From: Blastobasis lacticolella
Lineage: Eukaryota; Arthropoda; Insecta; Lepidoptera; Blastobasidae
Direction: 5' to 3'
NCBI GenBank assembly: GCA_905147135.1
Contig: LR990041.1
Coordinates: 14,011,907 to 14,075,906 of the forward strand
DNA: 64,000 bases
This document shows positions 21,534-32,745 of this stretch, in pieces. Positions within the stretch are counted from its first letter, which is position 1. The number at the start of each line of letters is the position of its first letter. The notes below the pieces were generated by a model. The model was not told where the DNA came from. It saw only the letters and a program-made list of their open reading frames with translations, and ran no database searches. The position numbers were made by a program, and so were the translations under genes.

Positions 21534-23679
21534 TTCAGATTATAGTAGATACACTGAAGTAAATATTTGAATAGTGTTTGAATAGTTGTCTACTTAAAAC
21601 AGTATTTTTCTCATAAGGCACTTTATCAGTTATTTAAATATGTAATAAACAATATACAGGAGCTTCGGTGGGGTCCAACTCGTAAGCGAGAGGTCCTGGG
21701 TTCGAATCCCACTCCGACTATCTAACTATGACAAAAATATCACTTTTATTTGATCATATCGTAGCAGTAATTGTTCAACTGACATTGAACGTTAGCAGTC
21801 GTTATAGAAGTCAGCCACCTTGTAACAGACAGGTAATCATCATGATATTAGTTTTGAAGGTTGAGCGAGGCAAATGGGAATGCCCAAGGCACTAACGTAA
21901 ACTGTCGAACAGGTATTTCTGTTTGCAATCTGTGAGTAACAGCAACATTATCGGTCTTAATGTGCGTAATGTTGGAACGTGACGTCTCAACGAACGGTGT
22001 CACTTCGTTGTTATTCCCTATTATACCCCGTAGGGTTGTCGCGGATCGCGCTCAACACACCTGTCAAACGGGTTTTTGCCCACGTGCTCCGGAAACGGAC
22101 GAATGTAAAGCGAAGTTGAACGAACGCCAGACGTAAATAGTTCTCGGGCCGCACTTCGCGCCGTGCACAGTCGTGGTTTGTTTTAATTTTCTATTAAAAT
22201 ACTATCGAAATTGTATAGGACACAAGGGTGGTTACGAACTTCTTACTATTCCACCGATTATTCATAATTTAAAGCTTTTTATCGTATGCTCAATACGTAA
22301 CGTACGATGTAAAACAAGTAACGCACTTAAACAACGCGCGTTTCACGCGGTAACGGCGGCACAGCGCGTAGCGAAGGGAACTTCACACATCGGAACGAGT
22401 GATTTGGTATTTTATTGAGGAAGTTGTGATTGGTTGTTCCGTACCTGTGCCCCACCAATACCGCTTCCAGCCGTCAGACACTGCGCGGAACATAGCGCTG
22501 CGACGACGTGCGACGCCGGCAGCGCGTGGCGGCGTACTGACGGACGACGCTGACTCATTTGCGGCCAACCACGGGCCTGCTTTATTCGAAATCAGAATTC
22601 CAAAAATTCGACTAATTTCTTTTAAAACTTTGAACCATGTCTAGTGTAACGCTTCACTAATATCAGAGACGGCATACTGATTTTTGCGGCCAGCATTAAT
22701 GGGTCGGTCTTTTACGCGGCAACCGAGGAAGGGCTCTTCGCTTCCTGACGCCCTGATTCAATTAATCTCTAATTAGAAACGAGAGTGCTCTTAATGTAGA
22801 CGCGGATTTGACATCCCGCCCTGTTGGCCAAGTAAATGGGAATATGACAGCGCAATGGGAAGCCGTCGCCGGGAACGGGAAATTCAGATATAATCGGCAG
22901 CGCTTCAATATTTGTACCTATGTGGGAAGTTGGATAGGCGCTGTCAGTTGTATATCAGGTGTGCCATTCAAGATCCATCTCTACATGTCAACGGAAATTA
23001 TTTAAACCACATCATTATAATAATGTATTTTACAAACTTATTAATAATGTATTTATTATTAATCTAATCAGATAAGATTTAGGTAATCTTCCAATAATAT
23101 CCAGTTCTTTTTTCCAAAAATAAGCACCGTTTTTATATTTCAAAGGAAATCACTTCTCTTTGTCCACTGTGTTTTTCTAAACTACGATAGGTATTTAAAT
23201 TAATTTAATTAACCTAGTTGTATCCTGAAAATGTTTTTTCCATCGACACTACGCTGAAGTCTACCATTAAGTGATCCTCAATATGTGCTTCGACGACTCG
23301 CAGTGAAGCCTGGCGTCTCAACCACTTCACTATGGTGGCCTTGGGGTGCGGGGCATGCAAGACGTGGGCTGTGAGGCTTTCTTGGCATCGGCGCATAGCG
23401 TTGCGAACCTTGCCGCTAGCATTATGCGTTGCTATTTGTGAAATGGTTAGACAGCGTGGTCAGCCCGCAACCCTGGCGCACTGGCCCTATTAGCCCCTCA
23501 TGTTCTGCGAGTTTGGGATAACATCATTGCAAAGCGTGTTTTATGTGTTTTTGTAAATGTAATATTTAATAAAAAATATTTTTTAATTTAATTAACTGAT
23601 AAAGTGCCTCATGAGAAAAGTATTGTTTTAAGTAGATAATATTTAAATATTTGCTTCAGTGTATCTACTATAATCTGAA
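21534..23679. mobile_element. 2.1-kb composite element with about 95-115-bp inverted ends
   Basis: Left arm 21534-21650 begins TTCAGATTATAGTAGATACA and includes ACTTAAAACAGTATTTTTCT and GGCACTTTATCAGTTA. Right arm 23586-23679 is its reverse complement with a small deletion. Between them lie a tRNA-like stretch (21661-21720, with GGTTCGAATCCC), two GC-rich CpG-bearing blocks (about 21960-22570 and 22680-22920) and an RT-associated fragment (23270-23540). No transposase ORF is seen, so it would be non-autonomous. The interior ORFs at 22173 and 22399 have no known domain. Confidence 0.6.
23270..23540 (+). pseudogene. LINE-derived C-terminal fragment
   Basis: The plus-strand frame reads QPLHYGGLGVRGMQDVGCEA then FLASAHSVANLAASI, with stops, and further on VLRVWDNIIAKRV. 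The GGLGVR..QD....FLASAHS pattern is the C-terminal region of proteins encoded by some insect LINEs. It is broken by stops and lies inside the right part of the composite element at 21534-23679. Confidence 0.5.
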
Positions 23680-24663
23680 CACTCCATTTAGGGACAGTGC
23701 CGTGACATACATACATTTAAAAAATTATTACCTACTACAATTGTCAAACTTTAAAGTAGAAAGTCATCATAGATAACAGAACTCATCTCCCTCCCCTTTT
23801 GATAAGTGGGATTAATAGCACTGTACACTTCATATCTTACACTTCATATACACTATCTCATAGACAACAGGATATTCACCAAGCCAAATAAAAGTTTGTG
23901 TTAAAAATAATCATAAAAACCGGTCACTTTATAAATGCCATCGTTAACCACAGACATAATATAAATTTTTTTCTATACTCGTATGTCGTTATAAGCCATT
24001 AACAACCTATTTTAAGCCTTGATGCAACAAGTTTGGTAAACCTGCTTACATTCCGTATCTACATACTTGATAGTTACGAAAAACGGCATCTGTTGGGAAA
24101 GTTGAGAACTACATATTACGTCAGACAAGAGTTTTCCCCGTTCGGTTTCCCATGTAGGAGGTATTACTCAACCCGCTTTTCATGGACATGAAAGAACAAG
24201 TGCGACGAATTCACGATGCAATAGAATGCCAGTGCATGTTCTTTCTAACTGTTACCAATTTATGCACATAGATGGAAAATAGAGACAAAATTTGTTGCGG
24301 CAAAGGCAAAGAAGAATATTCACAGCAATGCGGCCTAATGCTTTTGCTTTTTACGCGGATCTAATGTATCTTGAGTTACATTAGTTACGAGTAATAAAGC
24401 TTAATTATCACATTCTTTAGGTTTTGTATATATGGTGCAAATTAGAAAGTAAATAAATTAATATATTGAGATTGTTAGTATAAATGAGTAGCTTAAATAT
24501 TTAAAAAACCAAGTAATGTAACTCTATGTTTGAGTCAGCGTTGTGTAACTGTAACTCTAGCACCAGCAAGGAGCTCCTTATAGTGGTTGACTAACTGTGA
24601 TGGTATCATCTGCTTGGCATGAAATATAATTACAAATACAAATGTAGAACTTGTAATACTAAT
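23680..24663. other. No gene recognised
   Basis: AT-rich spacer, no exon or repeat recognised. Confidence 0.35.
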
Positions 24664-25160
24664 GTAGAAAAATACAAACGGAGAACTTTTATCAGTCATA
24701 AATAATGTACCTACCAGTAAAACTTACGGTATTATTCAGTTATGTTTGAATATGATTTCCGTAATGTAGCTGCCGTGACTGGCGGGTATATGACTCAATC
24801 TGGATATCCTACTTTCATATACTTTTCGCAACAATTACGGCCGTATTTCGCTTATGACACACCGAATATTGTGTTCGATCATCTCTGGTTTATCGGCGTA
24901 GAAAATTGACTTGACATAATCTCCAAAGAAAATAATATACCTAATAGAGTTAGATCACTCAATCTCGGTTGCCAATGTGAAATTATTCGTTGATGACGGG
25001 ATGAAGCTTACTTTTGATCGATAAGTTATTAAACACACAATGGACACACGACTGAAATCATATTCATCATCATATTTCCAATAAAGCTAGTTTCACTGAT
25101 TCAAAATTCCTTTTTGTTTTATTTCTATTTAAAATTCTCCGCCTGAAAAAACAGCCTATA
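24664..25160. mobile_element. MITE, GGCGGAGAA family, copy 2
   Basis: Left end AATACAAACGGAGAACTTTT; right end AAATTCTCCGCCTGAAAAAA then CAGCCTATAC. The right half matches the left half of the copy at 21009 in inverse orientation, including the AAACTAGCT.TATTGGAAA block. About 500 bp, no ORF. Confidence 0.5.
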
Positions 25161-25948
25161 CAATATAAATACAAAATATGGCATAACAGTAAGTTTTTGA
25201 TAGGTATCTAGTAGGACTTAGGTATTCATACATTTATTTTAACACCTTGCACGCAATACAGTGGTGGAATTGGTATGGGCACAGAATTATCTGGTTTTAA
25301 GCCCACATGCGGGCGATGACAAATTTTAAAACAACAATTGACACTGCCATCTATTGTATTAATGATAGCATTATTGATTAATAACTCGGCAAGACTCATC
25401 TAATAGAAACACATCAGAGTTAGTAAAATTAGGTATTTTACAATTCGAATAACTATTGAGTGATATATTCAGCTGAATTTAATTAGGAACCGATCCTTCC
25501 TAGGACAAACTAAGTTTTCGAAATTCTTCTAGATACACATATACCATTCTTTTACTCCGCGTTTAAACAGACCATATGTCATAGCAATATGTATCAGCGG
25601 AGGTATGTCGTTTCATATTTTTTATCCTGCAAATGCGAATGAACGCCTCGCGGCAGCCTTGCGTCAAGCAGACAGTATCAGGAGCGCGATGCGCATGCCG
25701 GTGGCACCAGTCATCGCCGCCGTCGATCACCGCCGCGATTTCACTATCTTATGCGTGATAAAGGCCAAATGTAGGACTCTCCGACCTTCCATATTTAGTT
25801 CATCCATTTATTCAAATCCAAGATTTCTAGCGTAATTTCAATCCAAGCTCCATTCAGATAAGTTGCAGGTTGTTGGGCTTTCTGCTTCTTGCTGGGATTA
25901 CTTTTCTCAGTGCGGCTTTAGTCCCAAATAACAGTCCCAGACCCACTG
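25161..25948. other. Spacer with an unexplained GC-rich island
   Basis: About 25630-25740 is GC-rich in an AT-rich setting and open on the plus strand from 25605 to 25835 (NANERLAAALRQADSI, MPVAPVIAAVDHRRD). The minus strand is open for about 40 codons too. I recognise no family. It could be a host exon or a LINE remnant related to the one starting at 26150. Confidence 0.3.
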
Positions 25949-26143
25949 CAGGGGATCTATTTTTGAATCGCTCGCCTCGATTCGAAATGTTTTCAATTTT
26001 GATTTTCATATTGGCAACACCAAAGTACGGTTCAAGAATAGGGACAATCAGGATCATGAATCAAAATATTGAATTTTTCATGCCGAAATACAAAATTGAA
26101 AACCGGTCGAATCGAGGCGAGCGAATCAAAAATAGGGCCTCTG
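25949..26143. mobile_element. MITE with about 50-bp TIRs
   Basis: Left CAGGGGATCTATTTTTGAAT then CGCTCGCCTCGATTCGA; right end at 26090-26143 is the inverted copy with few mismatches. About 195 bp. The CAG-start recalls hAT elements, but the flanking 8-mers do not match. Confidence 0.65.
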
Positions 26144-26149
26144 TTCCTT

Positions 26150-27600
26150 CGTTTACCTGGCGCAGCGCTTGAGCGCGTACTTGTGCATCAGCTGTGTGTC
26201 GTCCGCGAACATGTGGCAGAGCATATGCATGACGCAGCGCAGCATGATGGCCCTGTACACCGCGTACAGCAGCGGTGAGGTGCACATCCCCTGTGAACAG
26301 CCCCGTCTCACCTCCAATGGTTCAGAATAAATGTGTTAGCCATCGACGTTCACACATCTTACAACCGATGATGGTTATGAATTCAATAGTTCAATGGCAC
26401 CATTGTCTAATCCATAATATCTCAATGTACTAAATAGAAAATCATTATCGATAAAATCTAAAATGCGACTGAAATCGAGTACCTAATACCAATATTGATA
26501 CTATAGCATCATCCACGAACGTAATATGTCACCCGTAACCTGGAGTATATTACGACCCTTACGAAATCCGAATTGTCACTAGAATAATTTTGTATTTCAG
26601 TAGCAGTATGTAGGCAGATAGCTTTTTCTAAAATTAGCTACTTATAATATTCAAAAGTACAGGCATAGGTGTTGGTAGTTTGCTTTAAATCATATTGATC
26701 GAAATGACATCAGTTTCCTTACAATTTGTTTAATATTTTTTACTATGTAAGTTTCGGATCACTGACAAGCCTTAATCCAAAATGTTTAACGCTGTATGAG
26801 TGTATCATAACTGAGTATGAATTAGTATTAAAATAGTGAATTAGGTTTGTTAGCACACCGTCAGTACTTGGCAGCTAAAAACCTTTTATTTATCTCATTA
26901 ATCTCGTTTAACTATTGAGTGACATCGTAAATTACAGCTTTCGTAGCAATACACCTAACACCACTTAATCCCTCTCCACATTGCTTTTGGATCAGGAGGC
27001 AGTAGGCCAGCAGCAGCAGCGGTGCAGTGGCCGGTGCGCTTGCGCAGCTGCATGGCGCTCCGCACGTCAAGGATCAGCCACGGCCGCGCGCCGTCGCCGC
27101 TCCACTTCTCCGTCAGTGGCGCATGCGTGCCCCACAGCTTTAATACTTAATATTAGATATATACATTATGCTTTCCCATGGTATTGTATATAAGTCATTA
27201 TTAAATAGCTCTTAATTTAAATCATTGACATTCCTATATGTTTTTAATCGCGACAAGGGCCTCACTATTTGAATACGAAAGCGAGAGATAATAAAACCAT
27301 GGTTACTGATGTCAGGATTATTCCTAGCTCTAATGTCTTTACATTGTTGATATTCATTAGTCATTACTATGTCCAGTAACGTTCTCGATGTTCTAGTTAT
27401 TCGTGTTCGTTTGTTCACAAGTTGTTGTAGTGCAAACTGTGGACCTATGTATTTTATTTTAGAGGCATTGGTCAACATGTCCAGGTTAAAATCAGTCAAA
27501 ACAAATGTGTAATCTGCCGTAAGTAGATAGTTAGCCAAAGAGTCGTCTAGTGCCTCAAGTCGGGTCTTCTGGATCAATTTTATTTTATAAATATTAAGTA
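26150..27600 (-). pseudogene. Degenerate LINE with endonuclease, linker and RT motifs
   Basis: On the minus strand, 27577-27212 encodes endonuclease motifs (FVLTDFNLDM, where families have GDFN; LLDIVMTN; PDISNHGF, where families have SDH). About 27130-27000 gives RPWLILDVRSAMQLRKRTG and LPPDPKAMWRGI, the linker. About 26590-26530 gives QFGFRKGRN. About 26470-26390 gives FIDNDFLFSTLRYYGL. About 26310-26165 gives GCSQGMCTSPLLYAVY then FADDTQLM, RT motifs B and C with the two aspartates. Order and spacing fit an APE-type non-LTR retrotransposon. Many frameshifts and stops, altered endonuclease residues and no C-terminus: inactive. Two stretches are far more GC-rich than the rest. Confidence 0.7.
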
Positions 27601-28849
27601 TCCGTGTCCACTTACATTTATGAAAATGGGGCCCCGCCTGCTTTCAAGTTTAAATTAAACTAACGTGTGCACTTTATACACCATTCGGCTTGTTTTTAAC
27701 TTTTCAGTTTTTTAATAGCAGTCGGGGTTTTTAATTTTTGTACTACTTTATTTATTTATAAGTAGAATGATAATAGGCACTTTAGTCTAGTTCCTTGGAC
27801 ACAAGTCGTCTTCTTCATGAATTTCGTCGGACACCTCCGGAAATGGACCAAAGTAGTGTCAATGGATAGGTCTTGATCTACAGATCCTGGAACTGCTTGG
27901 CGTACAACTCCGCGGTGGTGGACGTTACAAATATGGCAGACAAAAGCTTATGGTTTCTTACATTTTCTCAATAACCATTGAGTCGTATGCTATGTATAAT
28001 ATATTCTTCTAATTTAAATGCTCTGTGATTTTTTACGATGAATGTTATAGTTTTAAAGATATACTTAAACTGCCAAAAATCTGTTTGAAATTTGCCTATG
28101 CCCTCTTCTCCTTTTTGGTATACTCGTACCTCAGAAAACAATTAGTTTTCGTAGCTGCGTTATAAAACATTTCCTAAGGAATACAATGGATAATAGGACC
28201 ACGATAAGTCCGTATTGACTGACAGTAGTAAAAATTATAAAGTGTGGATATGGCAATAATCTGGGGATAATCTGTCCTTGTCAGTCCTTGTCAGTGTAAA
28301 CATTCAGTTATTTGGTTGAACTTTTGTCTAAATTAATAATCATGCTGAAAATTATCTACCGCACTTCCTTTTTAAATTGTTTTGTTCATTATTTAATAAT
28401 ATTTTTCATAACTCACGAAAATAAACAATCCTACAGAATTCAAATTGTTTGTTATGACTATTATGAATGACGTTCTATGACGGATAAAAAACTTGGCATA
28501 AGTTGCCATACCACAATATTTTTTTTAATTAGCGATTCGCACTTAGCGTGGTCTTATAATAGTAAGTTTCAAGGCGGATACAACGAGAAACATTAATAAT
28601 AATCCCGGTTTTATAATAATAATTTTCAATAATAGCTGCGCGGTATGCGAAAATATTATCACATGATGTTAATGCACTATTTTAATCTATGCATCGTGGT
28701 ATGTGGTATCAATAGATAGCTCTTGATCTCTAGAACATGGAAATGGGTATCGCATAAATCTGTAGTGGTGGACGTCAGTGCAGTGATGTCACAAAGATGG
28801 CAGACAAACGCTTTAGTTTTATATTTTTTCTCTATTATTTCTAAGTGAA
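27601..28849. repeat. Spacer with two direct copies of a short repeat
   Basis: About 27795-27950 and 28690-28810 share, in the same order, TCAATGGATAGGTCTTGATC-like, CAGATCCTGGAA-like, GTGGTGGACGT and AAGATGGCAGACAAA-like motifs. A third copy lies inverted at 29255-29385. About 27695-27765 (TTTTTAGCAGTCGGGTTTTT-like) has a relative at 37410-37470. No ORF of note. Confidence 0.5.
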
Positions 28850-28854
28850 GTGGT

Positions 28855-28975
28855 GAACAGTTTTTTACGGGTGGATGATGCCCCTGGTATTGCAAACTTC
28901 CACAGGCTGCGGGGACTGTTTGCCATCAGGCAGGCCGTAAGCTTGTTTGCCACCTTAGTGGTAGGTATATAAAAA
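28855..28975 (+). pseudogene. CR1/Jockey-like LINE 3' end fragment
   Basis: GGTGGATGATGCCCCTGGTA, CCATCAGGCAGGCCGTAAGC and TTGCCACCTTAGTGGTA match the end of the LINE at 11571-11940. Strongly 5'-truncated; ends in TATATAAAAA. Confidence 0.7.
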
Positions 28976-30197
28976 GTCTGTGTGGGTATATAACATTTGA
29001 AAGCTCTTTGAAAGTTATTTCAAAAAAATTATAAAGCTTTTAAGTATTATAAAGAACTACTTAGATACTTAAAAAACTGAGGCTATATTGACATTATCCG
29101 AGACATGTACCGCGATTCCGGTTCTATAGTTAGGACTGCTGTTGGTGACACAAACTCGTTCCCACATCTGTTTAACGTTGTATAAGACGTACTGTCAGAC
29201 AGTATTCTAAACTCTGTATACTGCTCATGTATGCTGACTCTGACAGGAGGATGGCTGTCGCAGCCATCTTCATGACGTCACTGCACTGAAGTCCACCGCT
29301 GCGGCCTTGTACGATGGGGTGCCGTATACTGGAGATCAAGACTTATCCATTAATATTATTTTTGACCATTTCCAGAGGTGACCGACGAAAAAATTTATAC
29401 TAAATAGCAGAGTACAGACTACTTGTACTTATTGCTAAGTAGTTCCATAATAATAGTATAGTAACAAACTTTATTATAGGTATGAAAAAAAATACTCCAG
29501 TTAATGTTACCGGTACTGATTATGATATAAAAATTACGCATTACCTGTTTATTCATCAAGTTGAATTGGTGTAATTACTCACAAATATTAACAACACATC
29601 TTTATCAAGGATTACGCAGATAACCGAAAGCTGACTACTTACTCATTTTAAACGTGACGTACTCAAATTTTAATAACAACTTTAGATTGATCGGAGAAAT
29701 ATTTATAATTATATTGCTTACCTGTACCTTATAACTATGATTACCGTGACATATTGACAGATTATTTTAGTTTAAAGGACAGATCATTCCGATTTTACTA
29801 AAATATATACATGCATGGCAAGGAAAGAATGGTTCTATGCATGAATGTGACAATATCACAATAATCTGTAGCATAAAAAAATTAAGCATTTGAGAAACTG
29901 GTAAGTGCTTGTTTTATTTTTAAAATTTTCCCAGTTCCAACGCACATTCACTGTGTGTGTCCTGAATGTTCCAGTACAAAATCACCTTTATTTCAATTGG
30001 ACATAACTTTTTTTCCAACAGCGATTCGAGAGTTCATCGTAGTAAGAAAATAAAAAATACTTTCCAATGACATCGCTCTACATAATTAATCATATAGAGT
30101 AGGTTGTCTGGACCTCCTATACAGGTTAAGTTCAGGCTCGGCGTCATTCGCTAGTACAGCACGTGCAATATCTCGTTGAGGGGTAGGGTTGCCAACC
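28976..30197. other. No gene; one inverted short-repeat copy
   Basis: About 29255-29385 is the inverse-orientation copy of the repeat at 27795 and 28690 (CAGCCATCTTCATGACGTCA, CTGCACTGAAGTCCACCGCT, GATCAAGACTTATCCATT). The remainder is AT-rich without recognised features. Confidence 0.45.
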
Positions 30198-31277
30198 CTA
30201 TAATCTGTCCAAACTGACTTGTCTTATTTGGTTAAGGAAATTATGTATTTAAATGGATAATGTGCAGCAGTATTTGTTGAAATTCACATTCTATGTGTTT
30301 CTTGTATAATTCTCGACATATATATGTCGCAGCCATCTGGTTAAATCAGCCATTTAATGAGAAGGCTAGTCTTTTAATTAAACGCCGGCATTTAGTTAAA
30401 TGGCTAAAGTATAACTAGCCAAATTGTCGAACGTAACGTCTAACTACTTGGCTGAACGTTATTTAGCCGTTTTGTTAAAGGGTATACAGATGGTTGGTTA
30501 GAGTGAGTGGTAAACTTTATTTAAGATAAAAGATAATGAATTAATAAAGCTCACTTTTATTTAATATAACATTATTAGTGGCAAGATATTTAATAAGTAG
30601 GTATACAATTAATTGTATTGTAAGTAGGTACCTATAACAGTATTTAACTCAGTCAAAATACTTAATAAAAACTTTAAAATTATAACTTATTTACTACTTG
30701 TAACTATGTAGTAGGAACAACAGCAACAGTGCACTGTCTTATTTTACAATATTAAATATAAAATGACACAAAAGTTTGGCATTTCTAATTAAAGGTAAGT
30801 ATAAAAAGAAAATGAACATATTAAGTTATCTTAACTCTTACTTAAAGTTATGTCAATTCTTACTTAAAAGCACGTAGGTGCCACATTTTAAATTTAGTTA
30901 AAACGAAAAAAATACATTGCTTGCTGTGCGAGCTGTCTGACGCCAGATTTGTTTTGGTGACTACCAGCGCAGCAGTAGATAAAATTTGAACTAAATTTAA
31001 ATCACCTGCCTTATTTTACTTCAGCCGTCTCCAAAGGGCTGGCTTTAATAAGCCAAATAGATAAACGTTGAGTGACGTTAGTTAAATCAACGATCGGCCT
31101 AGACATTCAATTGATTGCCGGTGTTTAATTAACGGACTAGCCTTCTCATTAAATGGCTGATTTAACCAGATGGCTGCGACATATACACAATATACGTAGC
31201 GAGATTGATAAGACAAGTCGTGATTTTGGGTATTGTTTGTTCACCAAATAAGACAAGTCAGTTTAAACAGATCATAC
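30198..31277. mobile_element. Outer MITE-like inverted repeat pair
   Basis: TATAATCTGTCCAAACTGAC then TTGTCTTATTTGGTT at 30200-30234 pairs with the inverse CACCAAATAAGACAAGTCAG then TTTAAACAGATCAT at about 31240-31273. A second, shorter ATAAGACAAGTC lies at 31209-31220. The inner element at 30321-31185 sits between these arms. Confidence 0.6.
30321..31185. mobile_element. Inner MITE with about 70-bp TIRs
   Basis: Left arm 30321-30390 (TATATGTCGCAGCCATCTGG, TTAAATCAGCCATTTAATGA, GAAGGCTAGTC) and right arm 31118-31185 (GACTAGCCTTCTCATTAAAT to GCTGCGACATATA) are near-perfect inverted copies; weaker pairing continues inward (GCCGGCA and TGCCGGT). 865 bp, no transposase. Confidence 0.8.
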
Positions 31278-32745
31278 TATGAAATATAGTATCCTACTGT
31301 TTTTGGTGTCTGCCTACTATTATTTTAAAATTTTGTTATAGTAGGCTAAACGACTATATTTTATCAGCATAGTCGCATTTGTACATTTAACAGTATCACT
31401 TACCGTGAAACGGAATGCGACCTGAATTTTAATGCTAAGAATGCAAAAATCCCTCAATACCATCCTGGACCAGCTGACTACTTAAGATAAATCTTATACT
31501 AAACATTTTTTATTATATTTAAAAATATGTTTAGTATAAGATTTACTAAAACATATTTTTTATATTTAAAAATATTATAGGTCTATTTTTAATGAATTCC
31601 CATATCTACTATATTTTTATGGCTACTGAAGCCGAAAATACAATTTTTGGTCTTAAAAAAGTTGGCAACCCTATTTATGGGCTCCAACAGTTCTGTCGTC
31701 CAAGTATAATAAAATGTGATATGTCAATTAGAAGTGTTTCTTTATTTTGATATAGGCTAAGAAGATTAGTTCGTCATAATTCCGATCGATGTCGCTGGAT
31801 GTATAATTCTACATCGCGGTAGATGGTGAATCTTATATATACGCGTTGCGTTTTACCATGCTCGTTTCTCTATTCAGTAAAATCAGCAAAGTTAGTCTAG
31901 TTTTTCCTGTGGGAGCTCAAAGTAAAATTGCAACCTCCAGAAGTTTGTTAGAACTCCCTAACTGCCGACTTATCAGGCTGCCGCAGCGCCTCCTGGTAGT
32001 GTACTTCCATAAAACTTGTCTAAAGACCTGCTCTGAAAAGGATACCTTTTGAAGGCAAATAACTGCTACGAAATCGGCCCTGTAGTTTTCGAAAAAATAG
32101 GTATCAGACATACATAAAAACAAACACACAACCGCTAACCCTAAACGCATATGTATACCACCTCCGTTGCGTTTTGTCCTTTGTGGGTAAAACTATGTAG
32201 GTATAACATTTTGTTCACGGAGGAGCGTAGTCTAAGTAGGTATATTCTCCTACAAGTCTAAAAATTAAATAAATCATAAATTATATAGGTAGAGATAGGT
32301 ACATACTATTTATCACAAAAAATTTAACGTAGAGATTCTAATTAGTCGGTTGGCAATTATAAGTCTCTCGTGACTACTAGGTAAACATCGGAACATCAAC
32401 ATGACGTCAACGATACTAAAGATAACTTTGCCTATTATTTCGCTTTTTTGTACTTAGTACCCACTAATTTAATAGCACTGGAAGAATAGCATAAAAAACT
32501 TGATTTTTGTTTGTGTATTTTGTTTGTTTTTAGTAGGTATAATCCCAAAATATGTTACTACGAGAAAGTCAATTCCATAGAAATGGCCGAAATGCGACGT
32601 GGCCGTACACTTTCATTCGGTTAGTTTTGATTACATCTCACAGCTTTCTAATTACAAGGAAATATCGGTAACACAGAGATACCGAAAAATTTAAGACTCA
32701 GTGGATATGCAGGGTAACTCCTTCTGAGCTTGATACAATATTTTG
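31278..32745. other. AT-rich spacer with a perfect hairpin
   Basis: Contains the hairpin at 31489-31544. ORFs on both strands at 31846-32150 overlap each other and carry no domain I recognise. The sequence near 32060-32110 (GAAATCGGCCCTGTAGTTTT) resembles lepidopteran repeat ends. Confidence 0.35.
31489..31544. repeat. Perfect 18-bp inverted repeat, 20-base loop
   Basis: AAATCTTATACTAAACAT at 31489-31506 and its exact reverse complement at 31527-31544. It could form a DNA cruciform or RNA hairpin. The stem is short for a microRNA precursor. Confidence 0.7.

Noticed and set aside
21661..21720. tRNA gene with GGTTCGAATCCC
   Set aside because: No convincing acceptor stem could be paired, and it lies inside a transposon-like element; most likely a SINE remnant.
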